Origin: Rhodeus uyekii
Lineage: Eukaryota > Chordata > Actinopteri > Cypriniformes > Acheilognathidae
Length of the DNA: 64,000 bases
NCBI GenBank assembly: GCA_037043235.1
Contig: JAWRVZ010000103.1
Coordinates: 249,501 to 313,500 of the forward strand
Reading direction: 5' to 3'
Numbering within the stretch: position 1 is the first letter of the stretch; every line of letters starts with the position of its first letter. The notes beneath the pieces are model-generated. The model saw only the letters and a list, made by a program, of their open reading frames with translations. It did not search any database and was not told the DNA's origin. The position numbers and the translations under genes are program-made. Of this stretch, positions 54,130-64,000 are shown one piece after another.

Positions 54130-54412
54130 TGTCAACCTATTGGCGCAGTTTTGGTTTTCACCAGTTGCACGTTGTCTTTGTGTTTTTGTGAACATGCAGC
54201 GAAGCGCGTCCTCATTGGCTGCGTGTTCATGTCTTGTTATTGAGAACCCCACCCTCCTTGTTTTACTCCTTAACTTTCATTTGTCCCAGCTGTTTCCCAT
54301 TCAGTTACCCTTCCTCCTGTGTGTATTTAAGCCACCTGCAATATTCCTTCCAATAGGTCCTTCCACCTGCAATATTGAGTCCTCGCTCTTCCCTTCACCT
54401 CCAACCCTGACA
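54130..54412 (+). repeat. LTR-like fragment
   Basis: Ends TTGAGTCCTCGCTCTTCCC...CAACCCTGACA, like the LTRs at 32536-35471 and (inverted) 24535. The start TGTCAACC at 54130 is uncertain and there is no clear target duplication. Confidence 0.5.
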
Positions 54413-55407
54413 ATAAGTCACTTTGCAATTTAAATCTTAGCACATTTCTGATGATATGGTATGCAAATTATTTTGCAGACCCCATTTTGATAACCCCTGC
54501 TTTATAGCTTCCGCTGTGCATCATGGGCCAACACCATGCCAATCAATAGCTGCACACTTGCATCAGATGTTCCCAATAGCATCGTCCTCAGGTGCAGTTC
54601 ACTTGAAAGAGTACTCTTCTCTCCATTCCATCTGTCAAATGTTATTATCCATTCAGCATTTTTAAAGATTGTGTCATGTTTTGTGTACGATGGTCAACAT
54701 AGTACAACTCTTCCAAACATGTTCAAATATTCCCTATACATTTTGTAGATAAGGGTTTTGTGATTTTGGTATAAATGTCTGTCTATTGAGTAGAGTATAT
54801 ATCAAAAGTAAAACTGCATAAAAAATGTTGGACTATAACAAACTATGTGTCACATGCACAATTGCTCCTCCCTTTCTACTTTAACTCTTATTGACTGTTT
54901 AGTGCAAGTGAGTGTTTAGTGAGGCTCGTCCATGACTTGTTCCGTTTCACAAGATTATTTTTTTGTATATTATGTACATCTGAGTAAAATGGATTGAAAA
55001 AAATATCTTTTGATTAGAATTGAACCTGAATATGAGCTTGCAGTGGGGTTTGTTGCACAAAAGCGTTTGTGTGTATCTTATGCAGAATGATGTCCTTTAA
55101 AATCAGAATAAAATGACAATTTTGTAAATTCATGTCGTTTGTCTTAATTTTAATTTTAAGTAAAAAAAAATCAAAACTAAAATATCATAACTGAATCTTA
55201 TGATAAAATCAAAGACTTCTTTCTGTTGATTTAGTCCATATGTCTTAACTTTATCTGGTTTACAATACAAAAATGTGTATAGCAGTTTGCATTTTCTCTT
55301 TTAGAATGTTTAGAATTATTACTCAACAATAACATGGTTGCTTTTTTTGGGGAATAGGGCCCACAGTTATGGATTGCTTATTAATTTCCCCCTCTTTTCT
55401 TTTGCAG
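54413..55407. other. Presumed intron 2, last part
   Basis: AT-rich, nothing recognised. Ends with a strong acceptor (CCCCCTCTTTTCTTTTGCAG). Confidence 0.4.
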
Positions 55408-55441
55408 CAATATGAGGGAGTTGAAAATAAAGTCAAGCTAA
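55408..55441 (+). CDS. Putative 34-bp exon of the host gene
   Basis: Flanked by a polypyrimidine tract with TTTTGCAG and a donor GTAAGTAC (55442). Read in phase 0 after the exon 46171-46299 it encodes QYEGVENKVKL and ends in phase 1. The exon is short, so the call relies on splice sites and open phase. No homology is claimed. Further exons would lie beyond 64000 or were not seen. Confidence 0.45.
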
Positions 55442-56201
55442 GTAAGTACATACTTTAAATGATCCTTGAATCGTTGATGAACTTTTATTTCTAAACCTTT
55501 TTCACATATTTAAACACTGCTGTTTACATTGAGTTTGTGCTTAAGCATACATTCTTAGAAGAAAAGTTTGTTAAAAGGCTGTAAAACTTTAAAAAGTTCC
55601 ATCAAGCACTTCATACATAGGATTCATACATAGGATTTCATCATAGGATTTAGTTTTAATTCATTCATTTTGTTTACATTTAATTTTTTATTTTAATTGC
55701 ATTTGCAGCTTACAAACATACTTTACAGAAAACGTAAATAACTTTTTAAAAATTAAAGTATTATTCAATCAATTAAGACATTTCTCCTTATATAGAAACT
55801 TTTTTGGCATAAAGGGCTATTTAAAATTGAGTCAAGAACCCTAGAGATCTATATATAACCTTTTTTCCAAGAGTGTGGGGGGTTTTATTCAAATTCAGCT
55901 TTTGCTTGTGATGTTTGTGCCAATGTCCATCATCATCTTGAGTTCTTCTTGAACACAGTGCCCAACTGTGAGTGAACCAAAGCATACTTTAAGCTTTATT
56001 GATCTAATTACAGATAATATGGAGATATACCATAAAAAAGTTCTTGCACTGCAAAATCCGACTGTGAAATTTACTAAATTAGCTCATTTCACTCAAATAT
56101 TACAAAAGGTTGATTGTACTTAATAATCAAAAAATTAAGTCGTCAATAACTTATGTAACCTGAAGGAGGAAATGGAGATGTTACATCAAACTGATGTTAT
56201 G
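55442..56201. other. No gene seen
   Basis: AT-rich, presumed intron. Confidence 0.45.
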
Positions 56202-56309
56202 GAGTCTCATCTAAGAACCCAATCACCTCCAAGTGGTAACTAGATGCGGCAATGGATATTCGCCAGTGAGATTTGCATGATTTCCATTTACATGGGTGAG
56301 GGAGTCTCC

Positions 56310-56990
56310 TGCCAGAAGAGCCTAAAAGACAGCCATGCTCCTAGTAGAGGGAGCACAGGACTCCTAGGGCAGTCTGGCCGACTCATAAGCCAGGAGGATA
56401 GCCTTGATTATCCACTAGCTCATAGTAGATTTAGATGCCGGGGGCCCCTTGAGGGTACCGAGCAGAAAAACAGCTAATCAGTCCTATGCCACAGGGAGGC
56501 CCTGTGGACAAAGGGAAAGCCATCCTAGGCGCAAACTATAGGCACGGAGGGGCTACAGACGAAGCTGTAGATCCCCGAAACACTTCGGTGGTAGCATACG
56601 GTACATTTGCAAGAAAGAAGAGAAAAAGCAAGAAAGAAGAGATACTTTAGAGAGAGAAACTTAGTGGGAATCTCCTAAAAGTGTAAAAGGGGGCCTGAGA
56701 CAAGCCCAGCTGGACAGGTCCCATACCGGCTTAGTTGTACTGCAGGCCTCAGTCTCAGGGTGCCACGGAGGAATCGTGTACCAATAGACATGCCACCCGG
56801 AGATATGTGGCAGCTAAGGCAGCCACATAAACCTTCAGGGTGGGCGGGGATAACTGTTGTGAAACACCATGCTGGAGTTCCAGCAGGATAGATGGCATTC
56901 TGGCAATGGAAATTGCCGTTCTGACAGGTAACTGAGTTTGACTGCTCCTCATTGCACCAGGAAGTGAAAGAGTTTCTACTTCAGGGCATA
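56310..56990 (-). pseudogene. DIRS tyrosine recombinase (copy G)
   Basis: SPPTLKVYVAALAATY with ELQHGVSQQ (56755-56952) is the N-terminal region. STRSMAVF near 56322-56350 is the catalytic HxxR segment, but the His codon reads Pro and a stop follows. The Tyr region was not found. Confidence 0.62.
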
Positions 56991-56999
56991 CGGTTTCCT

Positions 57000-57720
57000 C
57001 ATGGTGGGAGCTCTGGAGAGGATGCTGGTCTCAACAACCTTTAGGGGCGTGAGCAGGAATACTTGTGCTCGGTTGGAAATCTCCCCAGTGTGCTCCACCA
57101 CTGCTGGGTGGAGTCTGTATTCCCTGGGCCTCACCCCTGCTTCGACAGGCTGTCTGCTCCCAAATTCTGGGTCCCCATATGAACTGCTCGGACAAGGATC
57201 AATCTCCCCTGGGACCAATGAGCACAGGGGATAGCGGTGTTGACACTAATGCAACATCTAGGGAGGTGGTCCTCTGTAGAGGAGAAAGCACACTCTTCAT
57301 TGCTTTCAGCCTCAATCCCAACTCTTTTATATGTGCAAGAACAACATCCTGCCCAAGCAGATTCTGGTCTTGCGAACAATGAAGTAACGGCTGTGGAAAC
57401 CGGACACTCTGTCCAAGAGGGGTACATGTTCTATGGCCCTTTTCCTCAGCAGAGAGTTTACTTCTTGTACCATCACCAGAGCCTGCTTGGGCCCACCATG
57501 GTGATCCGTACCCTGCAGAAACAGGGCAGGCAAGACCTGAACTGATTGGAATACCCTTTTAACACTGTGTGCAGGACCTATTGAAAAACATCTGGTAGGT
57601 GTATTCACACAACTATAAAAATCTACTAAGTTAACCAGCCTCTCGAGGCTGGACTCTGCTATCTGACGAACAACCACTCCAGGATTCGTTGAAGGCCCTC
57701 CTCGAGAGCAACCTGACTCA
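57000..57720 (-). pseudogene. pol: DIRS RT / RNase H (copy G), palm deleted
   Basis: The leader (SLERLVNLVDF) and RT start (KQALVMVQEVNSLLRKRAIE, SGFHSRYFIV) are in the frame 57327-57677. The sequence then jumps to the thumb (the pieces around ELGLRLKAMKSV), so the RT palm with YxDD is deleted. Only the end of RNase H remains (GTQNLGADSLSKQG, near 57131-57175). Confidence 0.7.
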
Positions 57721-57782
57721 CGGACAGCAGCTGGGAGAGACTGCCAGTGCGAGGCCTGATGCCTTGGCGTCAGGACCTCTTA

Positions 57783-58251
57783 ATAATAATAATAATTCAT
57801 TACATTTATAAAGCGCTTTATCAAAGACTCTCAAAGCGCTTACATGGATGGGGGAATCTCCTCAACCGCCACAAGAGTGCAACATCCACCTGGATGATGC
57901 GACGGCAGCCATATTGCGCCAGAATGCTCACCACACACCAGCTTATTGGTGGAGAGGAGACAGAGTGATAAAGCAAATCAGAGAATGGGGATTAGGAAGC
58001 CATGATGGACTAATTTGGCCAGGATGCCAGAGTTACACCCCTTCTCTTGCGAAGGACTTCCTGGAATTTTTAATGACCACAGAGAGTCAGGACCTCGGTT
58101 TAACGTCTCATCCGAAAGACAATGCTTTTAGAGTACAGTGTCCCCGTCACTCTACTGGGGCGGTAGGACCCACACAGACCGCAGGGTGAGTACCATCCAG
58201 GAAAATAACCAGCCTCAGCCCTGTTTAGCTTCAGTGGGCAACCAGTCTTAG
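57783..58251 (-). mobile_element. 5S-rRNA-derived SINE (SINE3-like)
   Basis: At the right (5') end the minus strand matches the internal promoter part of 5S rRNA: the plus strand reads ACCATCCAGG, ATAACCAG and GCCCTGTTTAGCTTC, which are the reverse complements of the 5S TGGATGGGAGACC, CTGGTTAG and GAAGCTAAGCAGGG segments. The 3' end is an ATT-repeat tail (57783-57798), and TCTTA occurs on both sides (57778-57782, 58252-58256). Apparent ORFs inside it (57747-58189) are incidental. SINE3 elements are known from zebrafish. Confidence 0.75.
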
Positions 58252-58261
58252 TCTTACTGGT

Positions 58262-59335
58262 AGTCTTCCTTGTGAGGAGGACGGTCCTCTGATCTGTCCT
58301 TCTGCCTGTGGGCTGAGGCTGACAGTGTTAGTCCGACCCCCTGTTTTTTTGGGGGGGGTTGGTGGGTGGTGACACTCTGCCCAATGCCCAAGCGGCCCAA
58401 TGCGAAGAGCTCTGAGAACCCGAGGGCGCAGAGACCGTAACCTCCTGAACATCGCCGGCTGCATAACGGCCTCCTGGAACCCCTTGACTACTGATCTTGT
58501 GGTGTAACTGAAGAGGCCCAGAGGTATAAGACGGGCATCCAGGAATTCAGAAAGTCAGGGGGCTTTCCGTGGCCACAGTAAGCTGTCATGGAGTGCCCAG
58601 TTAAGCCGGCCTTCTCCCTCGTGGCCCAGAAAAAGGGCAGCGGACAGCTACTGCCTCAGTAGCAACTTCGCTGATTAGCCTGCAACACTGCAAGGGTGTG
58701 ACAATCAGATTGATCAGAGAGAGTTGAGGTAGGATGTGCTTCATTGTCTCACTCTGTCTCTGGACTGCTCAGAACTGCTGGGTGAAGTCCATGACACTCT
58801 TGCTGAAAAGGCCGGCCTGAGACATGGGGGCGTTGAGAAAGCAAACTTTGTCTACATCCTTTATCTTCATCCCAGTTCAGGCAGGGATGACGTTCTTGGA
58901 CCACCATCATCTGATCCTCATCTGGAGCACTGAATGAGACAGCACCTTGACGGTACATGGCATGCTGGGGGAGTAGGAGGTCTGTGGAGGCTGAACCAAT
59001 GGAGAAATTTCCTCTGTAACCCTCAGATCCCAAGTCCCATAGCTCTACTATGCGAAGTGTCAGGGCTGGGTAGCAGCAGAGGGGACATGTATCTCAATAT
59101 TAAAGGAACCTCAATGCCAAAATGGACATGCTTTCACAGTAAGAGCATGCACATCCACGAACAATCTCTCAACATGCTCTCTACCTTGGCATGTGAGACA
59201 GAGATCATGGTTGTCAGATGAAGTCAGGAAACGATCGTTTCCAGAAACACAAGCAGAAAGACATTGTAAATAAAAATGTTGACCACCCCGCTTGTTCTTT
59301 TTGGGAAACTGCTCTGAGTGCCAAAACATTTACAT
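58262..59335 (-). pseudogene. gag: DIRS gag (copy G)
   Basis: The N-terminus is near 59150-59330 (DNHDLCLTCQGREHVE, cf. KDTHSQCVVCLGAEHARS in copy A). The C-terminal region near 58780-58870 shows the plus-strand counterpart of KDVDKVC and LFSKSVMD-type sequence (GLFSKSVMDF on the minus strand). Numerous frameshifts. Confidence 0.62.
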
Positions 59336-59676
59336 GAAATGGTGTACTTTCTGGATGTGCCTTCACACCGGCAGAGAGATCCCATAATGAGCTGCAGAAG
59401 CAATTAAAATTCCTGTTTGCTCTTACAATGAGCTGCAGAAGCAATTTACAGAAAAAAATTTCCTATTAGCAATTAAAATTGCTGTTTGTTCTTTGAGCAA
59501 TCACTGTATAACAACTTTGCTCTGAAGCAAAATATGAAAGAAGTGAGTAATGCCAGTCATATTTATACCCGTATGTCCGAGTTGGTGTGACTCGGCATAT
59601 ATATCTTACTGGCCAGTCTCCATTGGCTTATTTAGTTACTACTTAGAGGTGATTGGGCTCCCAGGCGAGACCCCAT

Positions 59677-62600
59677 GATTTCAGTATGATGTAATGCCAA
59701 ACGTGAATGTCTGAATGGGAACTGATTATATTAAGCTGAACTAAAGCTGTATGAGTTCAGCAGAATTCTAGTTCCCAGCATGCTTTGTGTTAGACCACAT
59801 AAGGAGAATACATGTTGAAATTAAGTGTTATTTTGTGTTTGTGCACAAGATTAAAATAGGAACATAATCTTCTAATATGTGATAATCTTCTAAAATGTTT
59901 AGATTTATAGGAGATTCTGTTGTGTTGCAGTTTTCTGGGAAAAGTGGTTAAAATGAGCTGTACTGCATGTTGGTTAACGGTGTATAAGTATGTGCTAGTG
60001 ATAGTCTCTTTGCTAGTTCCATTAGTAGGGTTTGCACGTATGTTTCTCTGATTGTTGTGCTGTATAGCAGTAATGATTTGTTTTCTATATTGATTGCAGA
60101 GCATGCTTTGACATTGCCAAATCAGAAAAAAATCTTTGCAAATCACCATGGTCATTTTATTTGAATAAAATGATTGTCTGAGAGCTACCATAGCTAGCAA
60201 ACTAGCATGTCTAACATGTTAACACCGTTAAAGGAGCCATGTTAAAGGAGCTGCATTTAATCTTTTAGTGTGTTGATTCGGATTTGAACTAAATTTGCAA
60301 AGGAACTCCTACTTTCATGGATTTTCACTTTGTAAAAGTATGACTGCTCAAAAGCTTAACAAAAATCACTCTGAGAAAAAGTTTCCCATCCTTTGTGGTT
60401 GCAGACAGACAGCCTCTCCGGTGTGTCAAAAATTTGTAAATGAGGTGCTGATTTCCCCTTAGGGACTAATTATTCACTGACTTCGGACTAAACTTAACAG
60501 AACACGCAATGGCATGTTTGATTTCTCTTTCCATGGCTGGCATCACAATACCTTCTCATCTGTGCGCGTCTGTGTATCGCAGCACATTATCTCCATTTCC
60601 CTCCCTTCCAGAGAGGCCCCTTTGTTGTCATGTCTGTGCATCTCGCTTCCAAAGGCTGACATTAATCAGACTGCCCCAGTTTCTGAACGCCACGCTTCTG
60701 CCCAACCACCCAGCCACTTGAGTGGATGACCAAACGATAACAGGGAAGGCTGACAAGCCTTTTAGCTTCCACACAAATCATAAATAAATAACATGCCGCA
60801 GGCAGCATGCCGAAAAGGTCACTCAGGAAGAAAGACAGGAAAACGTGTGCGAAAAAGATCCCTTTTGTGGCAGAAACAATGCACAATCAAATCTGCCGCA
60901 TTCATTGGCTTAACTGCCTGGATTCATTAGCCTGAAATCACAACGAGAGGTTTGTTACTGCTGCAAATTACTTGATATCAATAGGCACCTTACCTGGCTT
61001 GCTTAGGCATCTGGGCAGTTCATAATGGATTAAGGGTTTGTAAAAACAAATGGATGCTTTTGTTAGTCTTGATACCCAGCCTTGAACTAATAAAGCAATC
61101 AAATCAGTCACTTCTACGTATTGCAATATAACAAACCACTAAACGGCTCTGAAACATGTACTGATTTGCTAACTACAACAGCTGCCAGCAGCACTACAGT
61201 TAAATTCAGTCGTCAATTCACCTTTTAATGCTTAATCCTGTCCTGGCGGGTGCGCTAACGAGGATGCTAAAGACCGCAGCCTCTAATGTACCTCTTGAGG
61301 AAGTAAGGGAAAGAGGTCACAGGGAAAGAGGTACTAGCCTCATTTGTGTTGTCAGATCTTGCTAGACAAAAAAAAGAACAGTGAACAAGCCCATAATAAA
61401 CCGAGATACAGCCAAATGATTTATATTGAAAAAACCCCCCGAAATATTGCAACTCGCAGCTGCTTACTTTATTAACTCCATAAACTAAATCCCTTTATGT
61501 GCAAAACTCAAACAAAGCCCAAAAACACATATAATAAGAGGACATGGCAAAACTGCAATTGCAGAACATAATAAGTGTTTGATTGTTTGTAATGATACTT
61601 TTCAAAAATAGCAAACACACCACAATGTTGCTATGGTTATAACAGTGTCAATCATTGCATTTTCTGTAGTGAGTTGTGTTCTGCACACACACAGAATGAT
61701 AATTTTGGGAATTCACTTCCGTATTTAAAAGTGGTTGTCACTCCTGAAACCTTACTTAGTATGTGGCCATAATGTCTTGAGTGGAGACCAGATGGAAGCT
61801 GACTACAGCGCAACCCTGTCTTCACATATCTTCATATATCAGTTTTGAGGACACTTTTCATGGACAACTTTTGTTGTGTTTTTGTTATTTTTATTCCTTT
61901 AAAAAAAATGTCTATGTGGACCGTAATCAAGATGTTATGAACATTTAAAGGTCCTTGGTGGACTGCTATATATGGTACTTCTTGAAAGATTAGAATCTCT
62001 ATTTTCTGCAGCTATGAATCACTAAGCATTTATTGATACTTGTCTAACTCATTTACACTGAAACACCACCCACCCAGCAAACCCCCATTGTAATGTTGGT
62101 GAATATGAAATTGTAGATTAAATTGTAATTGAAAATGTAAGTGTAAATATAATGGATACGTTGAAAGTGTTTCCTGTGAAATCATACCACTTTATGTGGG
62201 TTATTGGAAAGCCTTTCAATTTGGGCAGGCCAAAATCAGTTTGAAATCCCCCAAAATGTTCCAGAGTATAAAGAGTTCATTTGTATTTAAGGGGTTTATT
62301 TGTAGTTTTTTATTTGTAGTTATATTAGTACATCAACTTAAAGTCTCTCTCCGTCATCTTTAGCTTTTTTTTTTCTTTTCCAGAAACAGCCACTGAACCT
62401 CTTTGACATTCATATAGCAACACACAGATATTACTGTTCAGTATCAGTCATACATCACTGTCAGATTACTGGAGAATAACTCTCCAGAGGTGTGTAATTA
62501 TATTATTCCTAAGTCCAATAAAGTTTTCACGGCTCGCAGTCCATAAAATTCAAAAACCAAAATCAGCAGCTCAGAAACAAATCATAATGTTGATTTATGA

Positions 62601-62756
62601 TGGCCAAAGTTGAGCTTGTGACTATAGGGATCTTAATCTTAAGGCATTTAACCATTGAGTATTCTAAGTACCTTTGAGGACACAGACTAAATTATTTGTA
62701 CACCCTAAAAACAGATTTAAAAAATGATTATGTAATTACCATTATTATTATTTACC
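59677..62756. other. No gene seen
   Basis: AT-rich, mostly single-copy looking DNA. ORFs at 59790-60200, 60509-60886 and 61267-61452 show no motif, signal peptide with splice sites or repeat relation I can support. Confidence 0.45.
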
Positions 62757-63177
62757 TGTCATAACGGAAGACTCAAACACAGAGTGAGTTGAACAGATTT
62801 ATTATCGGCAGGACACAAGACAGTAGACGGTTGCAGTGCAGTGAATGGCAGAGTAAGTAGAGGCAATGGACAATAAAGAGTCTTAACTGAGTGTAGCGGA
62901 GACGAAGACAAACGAAGGCTGACTCGGGATGAAACAGGATGGCTTGGAGGAATGTCGAGGAGAATGGTTCGTGGAAGGCTCGGATGAAAAAGTCTCAGAG
63001 TGGTAGCGCTGAGAGAGTCCGGGTAACAGTGATGAGACCAGACACTGAGTGCAGAGTGAGTGCTGGCTTTATAGTGTGGGGGTGATTAGCTGCAGGTGTC
63101 AGTATTCAGGTGACAGGGATCGTGTGGGAGGACTGAAGGAGGAGTCTGGTGCCGTGGGCGTGGCTGAGTCAGTTACA
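62757..63177 (-). repeat. 3' LTR of a second Ty3/gypsy element
   Basis: On the plus strand TGTCATAACGGAAG...GTCAGTTACA, 421 bp. On the minus strand it is preceded by GGGGAGGGGGGTAC, a polypurine tract. TTACC at 62752-62756 would be the target duplication, to be matched outside the window. The poly(A)-like signal lies near 62799 on the minus strand. Confidence 0.82.
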
Positions 63178-64000
63178 GTACCCCCCTCCCCACGGGCAGC
63201 TCCGGAGGACCGTAGCGGGCGACGACGAGGACGGCCTCGGCCCCGAGGCGCCAGTCGGTCGGGATGGGCAGTGTGGAAATCTTGCAGGAGGGTCGGGTCC
63301 AAGATGTCGTCCCGGGTTACCCAGCACCGTTCCTCGGGGCCATATCCCTCCCAGTCGACCAGATACTGCAGCTGGCCGCCTCGTCGCCGCGAATCCAGGA
63401 TCTCGTGCACTCGGTAGATGTTGAGGTCCTCCGGATCCAAGGGAGGCGGTGGTACAGCTTCAGCACCAGACTCTGTGGGAGGAAACACAAGAGGTTCAGT
63501 GTAGGGTTTTAACAGTGAGACATGAAAGGATGGTGAAATGCGGTACTGTGGGGGGAGTTGGAGCCGGTAGGTGACGTTGTTGATCTGCCTCAAGATCTTA
63601 AAAGGACCTGCGTAGCGGGGACTCAGCTTCTTGCAGGGCAGTCGTAGACGCATGTCACGGGTGGAGACCCAAACCAGTTGACCCGGGTGGTATTGGGGTG
63701 TGGGTCCTCTCCGTCGGTCGGCCTGGAGCTTCTGTCTACGAACTGCCCGCTGGAGGTGTACATGAGCTTAGTCCCAGACCCTCTCGCTCTCCTGGAACCA
63801 ATGGTGGACAGCTGGAACTTCCGTGGGCTCACCTGTCCAAGGGAAAAGTGGGGGTTGGTAGCCAAGGTAACACTGAAATGGAGTGAGGTGTGTGGAGTCC
63901 TGTCTAAGGGAGTTCTGGGCGTACTCGGCCCACGGAATATACCGGTTCCAGCTGTCCTGCTGGTGACCACAGTAGGCTCGGAGGAATCTCCCAATTTCCT
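63099..64000 (-). pseudogene. pol: Ty3/gypsy integrase C-terminus and chromodomain (partial)
   Basis: The frame enters the window at base 64000 with integrase core sequence ([25 protein letters not shown]), has an in-frame TAA at 63768-63770, and continues from 63767 to 63099 with [31 protein letters not shown] and a chromodomain ([26 protein letters not shown]). Chromodomains steer integration towards certain chromatin marks (family knowledge). The end of the ORF extends into the 3' LTR. Apart from the TAA the reading frame is intact, so it is a fairly recent copy. The element is a different lineage from that at 18428. Confidence 0.85.

Larger units (their letters stand above)
56202..59676 (-). 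mobile_element. DIRS-type retrotransposon copy G (decayed)
   Basis: Minus-strand DIRS relic whose terminal repeats (56202-56250 and 59625-59676) share CCCAATCACCTC and AGTAGTAACTA-like words in inverted orientation. They differ from the ends of A/C and B, so this is a third subfamily. The recombinase, RT and gag regions follow the usual order. A 5S-type SINE is inserted at 57783-58251. Confidence 0.75.

Noticed and set aside
57747..58189. ORFs with apparently complex composition (around 57848-58189)
   Set aside because: They lie within the 5S-type SINE on the opposite strand and recur as repeat sequence, not as a gene.
63049..63512. Plus-strand ORFs rich in Arg and Gly
   Set aside because: Antisense shadows of the GC-rich chromodomain coding sequence.

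Overview
This window is vertebrate, almost certainly teleost and most likely cyprinid fish, nuclear DNA. The evidence is the repeat content: tyrosine-recombinase (DIRS-type) retrotransposons, chromodomain Ty3/gypsy elements, Harbinger, hAT and Tc1/mariner DNA transposons, a tRNA-derived SINE with an L2-like tail and a 5S-rRNA-derived SINE. No prokaryotic gene organisation, rRNA gene or CRISPR array is visible. The species cannot be named from sequence alone.

Layout. 1-3336: a minus-strand DIRS copy (A) with an intact gag and a nearly intact RT/RNase H frame, running off the left edge. 3337-7981: AT-rich repeats, including a foldback element (4582-5131). 7982-12500: plus-strand, decayed DIRS copy B. 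12811-23719: a Harbinger remnant whose two presumed ends are separated by a minisatellite-bearing repeat, a complete Ty3/gypsy element (18428-23243, TSD TTCCC) and a small MITE. 24357-29971: a hAT-like MITE (TSD ATTTATCC) that received a solo LTR (TSD ACAGG) and DIRS copy C (25649-29967), which landed inside the MITE's right inverted repeat. 30107-32535: a mariner relic and a tRNA-SINE. 32536-35471: an LTR split by DIRS copy D, itself carrying a LINE fragment. 35720-37440: an L2-like LINE split by a solo LTR (TSD CCCAG). 38440-55441: the only trace of a host gene, a TATA/GC-richer first exon, a signal-peptide exon and a 34-bp exon on the plus strand, with transposons in the long introns. 56202-59676: DIRS copy G with a 5S-type SINE inserted. 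62757-64000: the 3' end of a minus-strand chromodomain Ty3/gypsy element.

How it fits together. The genes are almost all transposon genes: Gag particle proteins, RT/RNase H, integrase or tyrosine recombinase, and DDE transposases. Most are broken by stops, indels or internal deletions. The relative order of insertion can be read from nesting and target-site duplications. Points worth following up are a conserved -1-frame ORF over the DIRS RT region in three copies, the exact terminus/internal-complementary-region logic of DIRS copy C, an in-frame loss of the whole RNase H domain in a young Ty3 element, and repeat amplification inside the RT of DIRS copy C.
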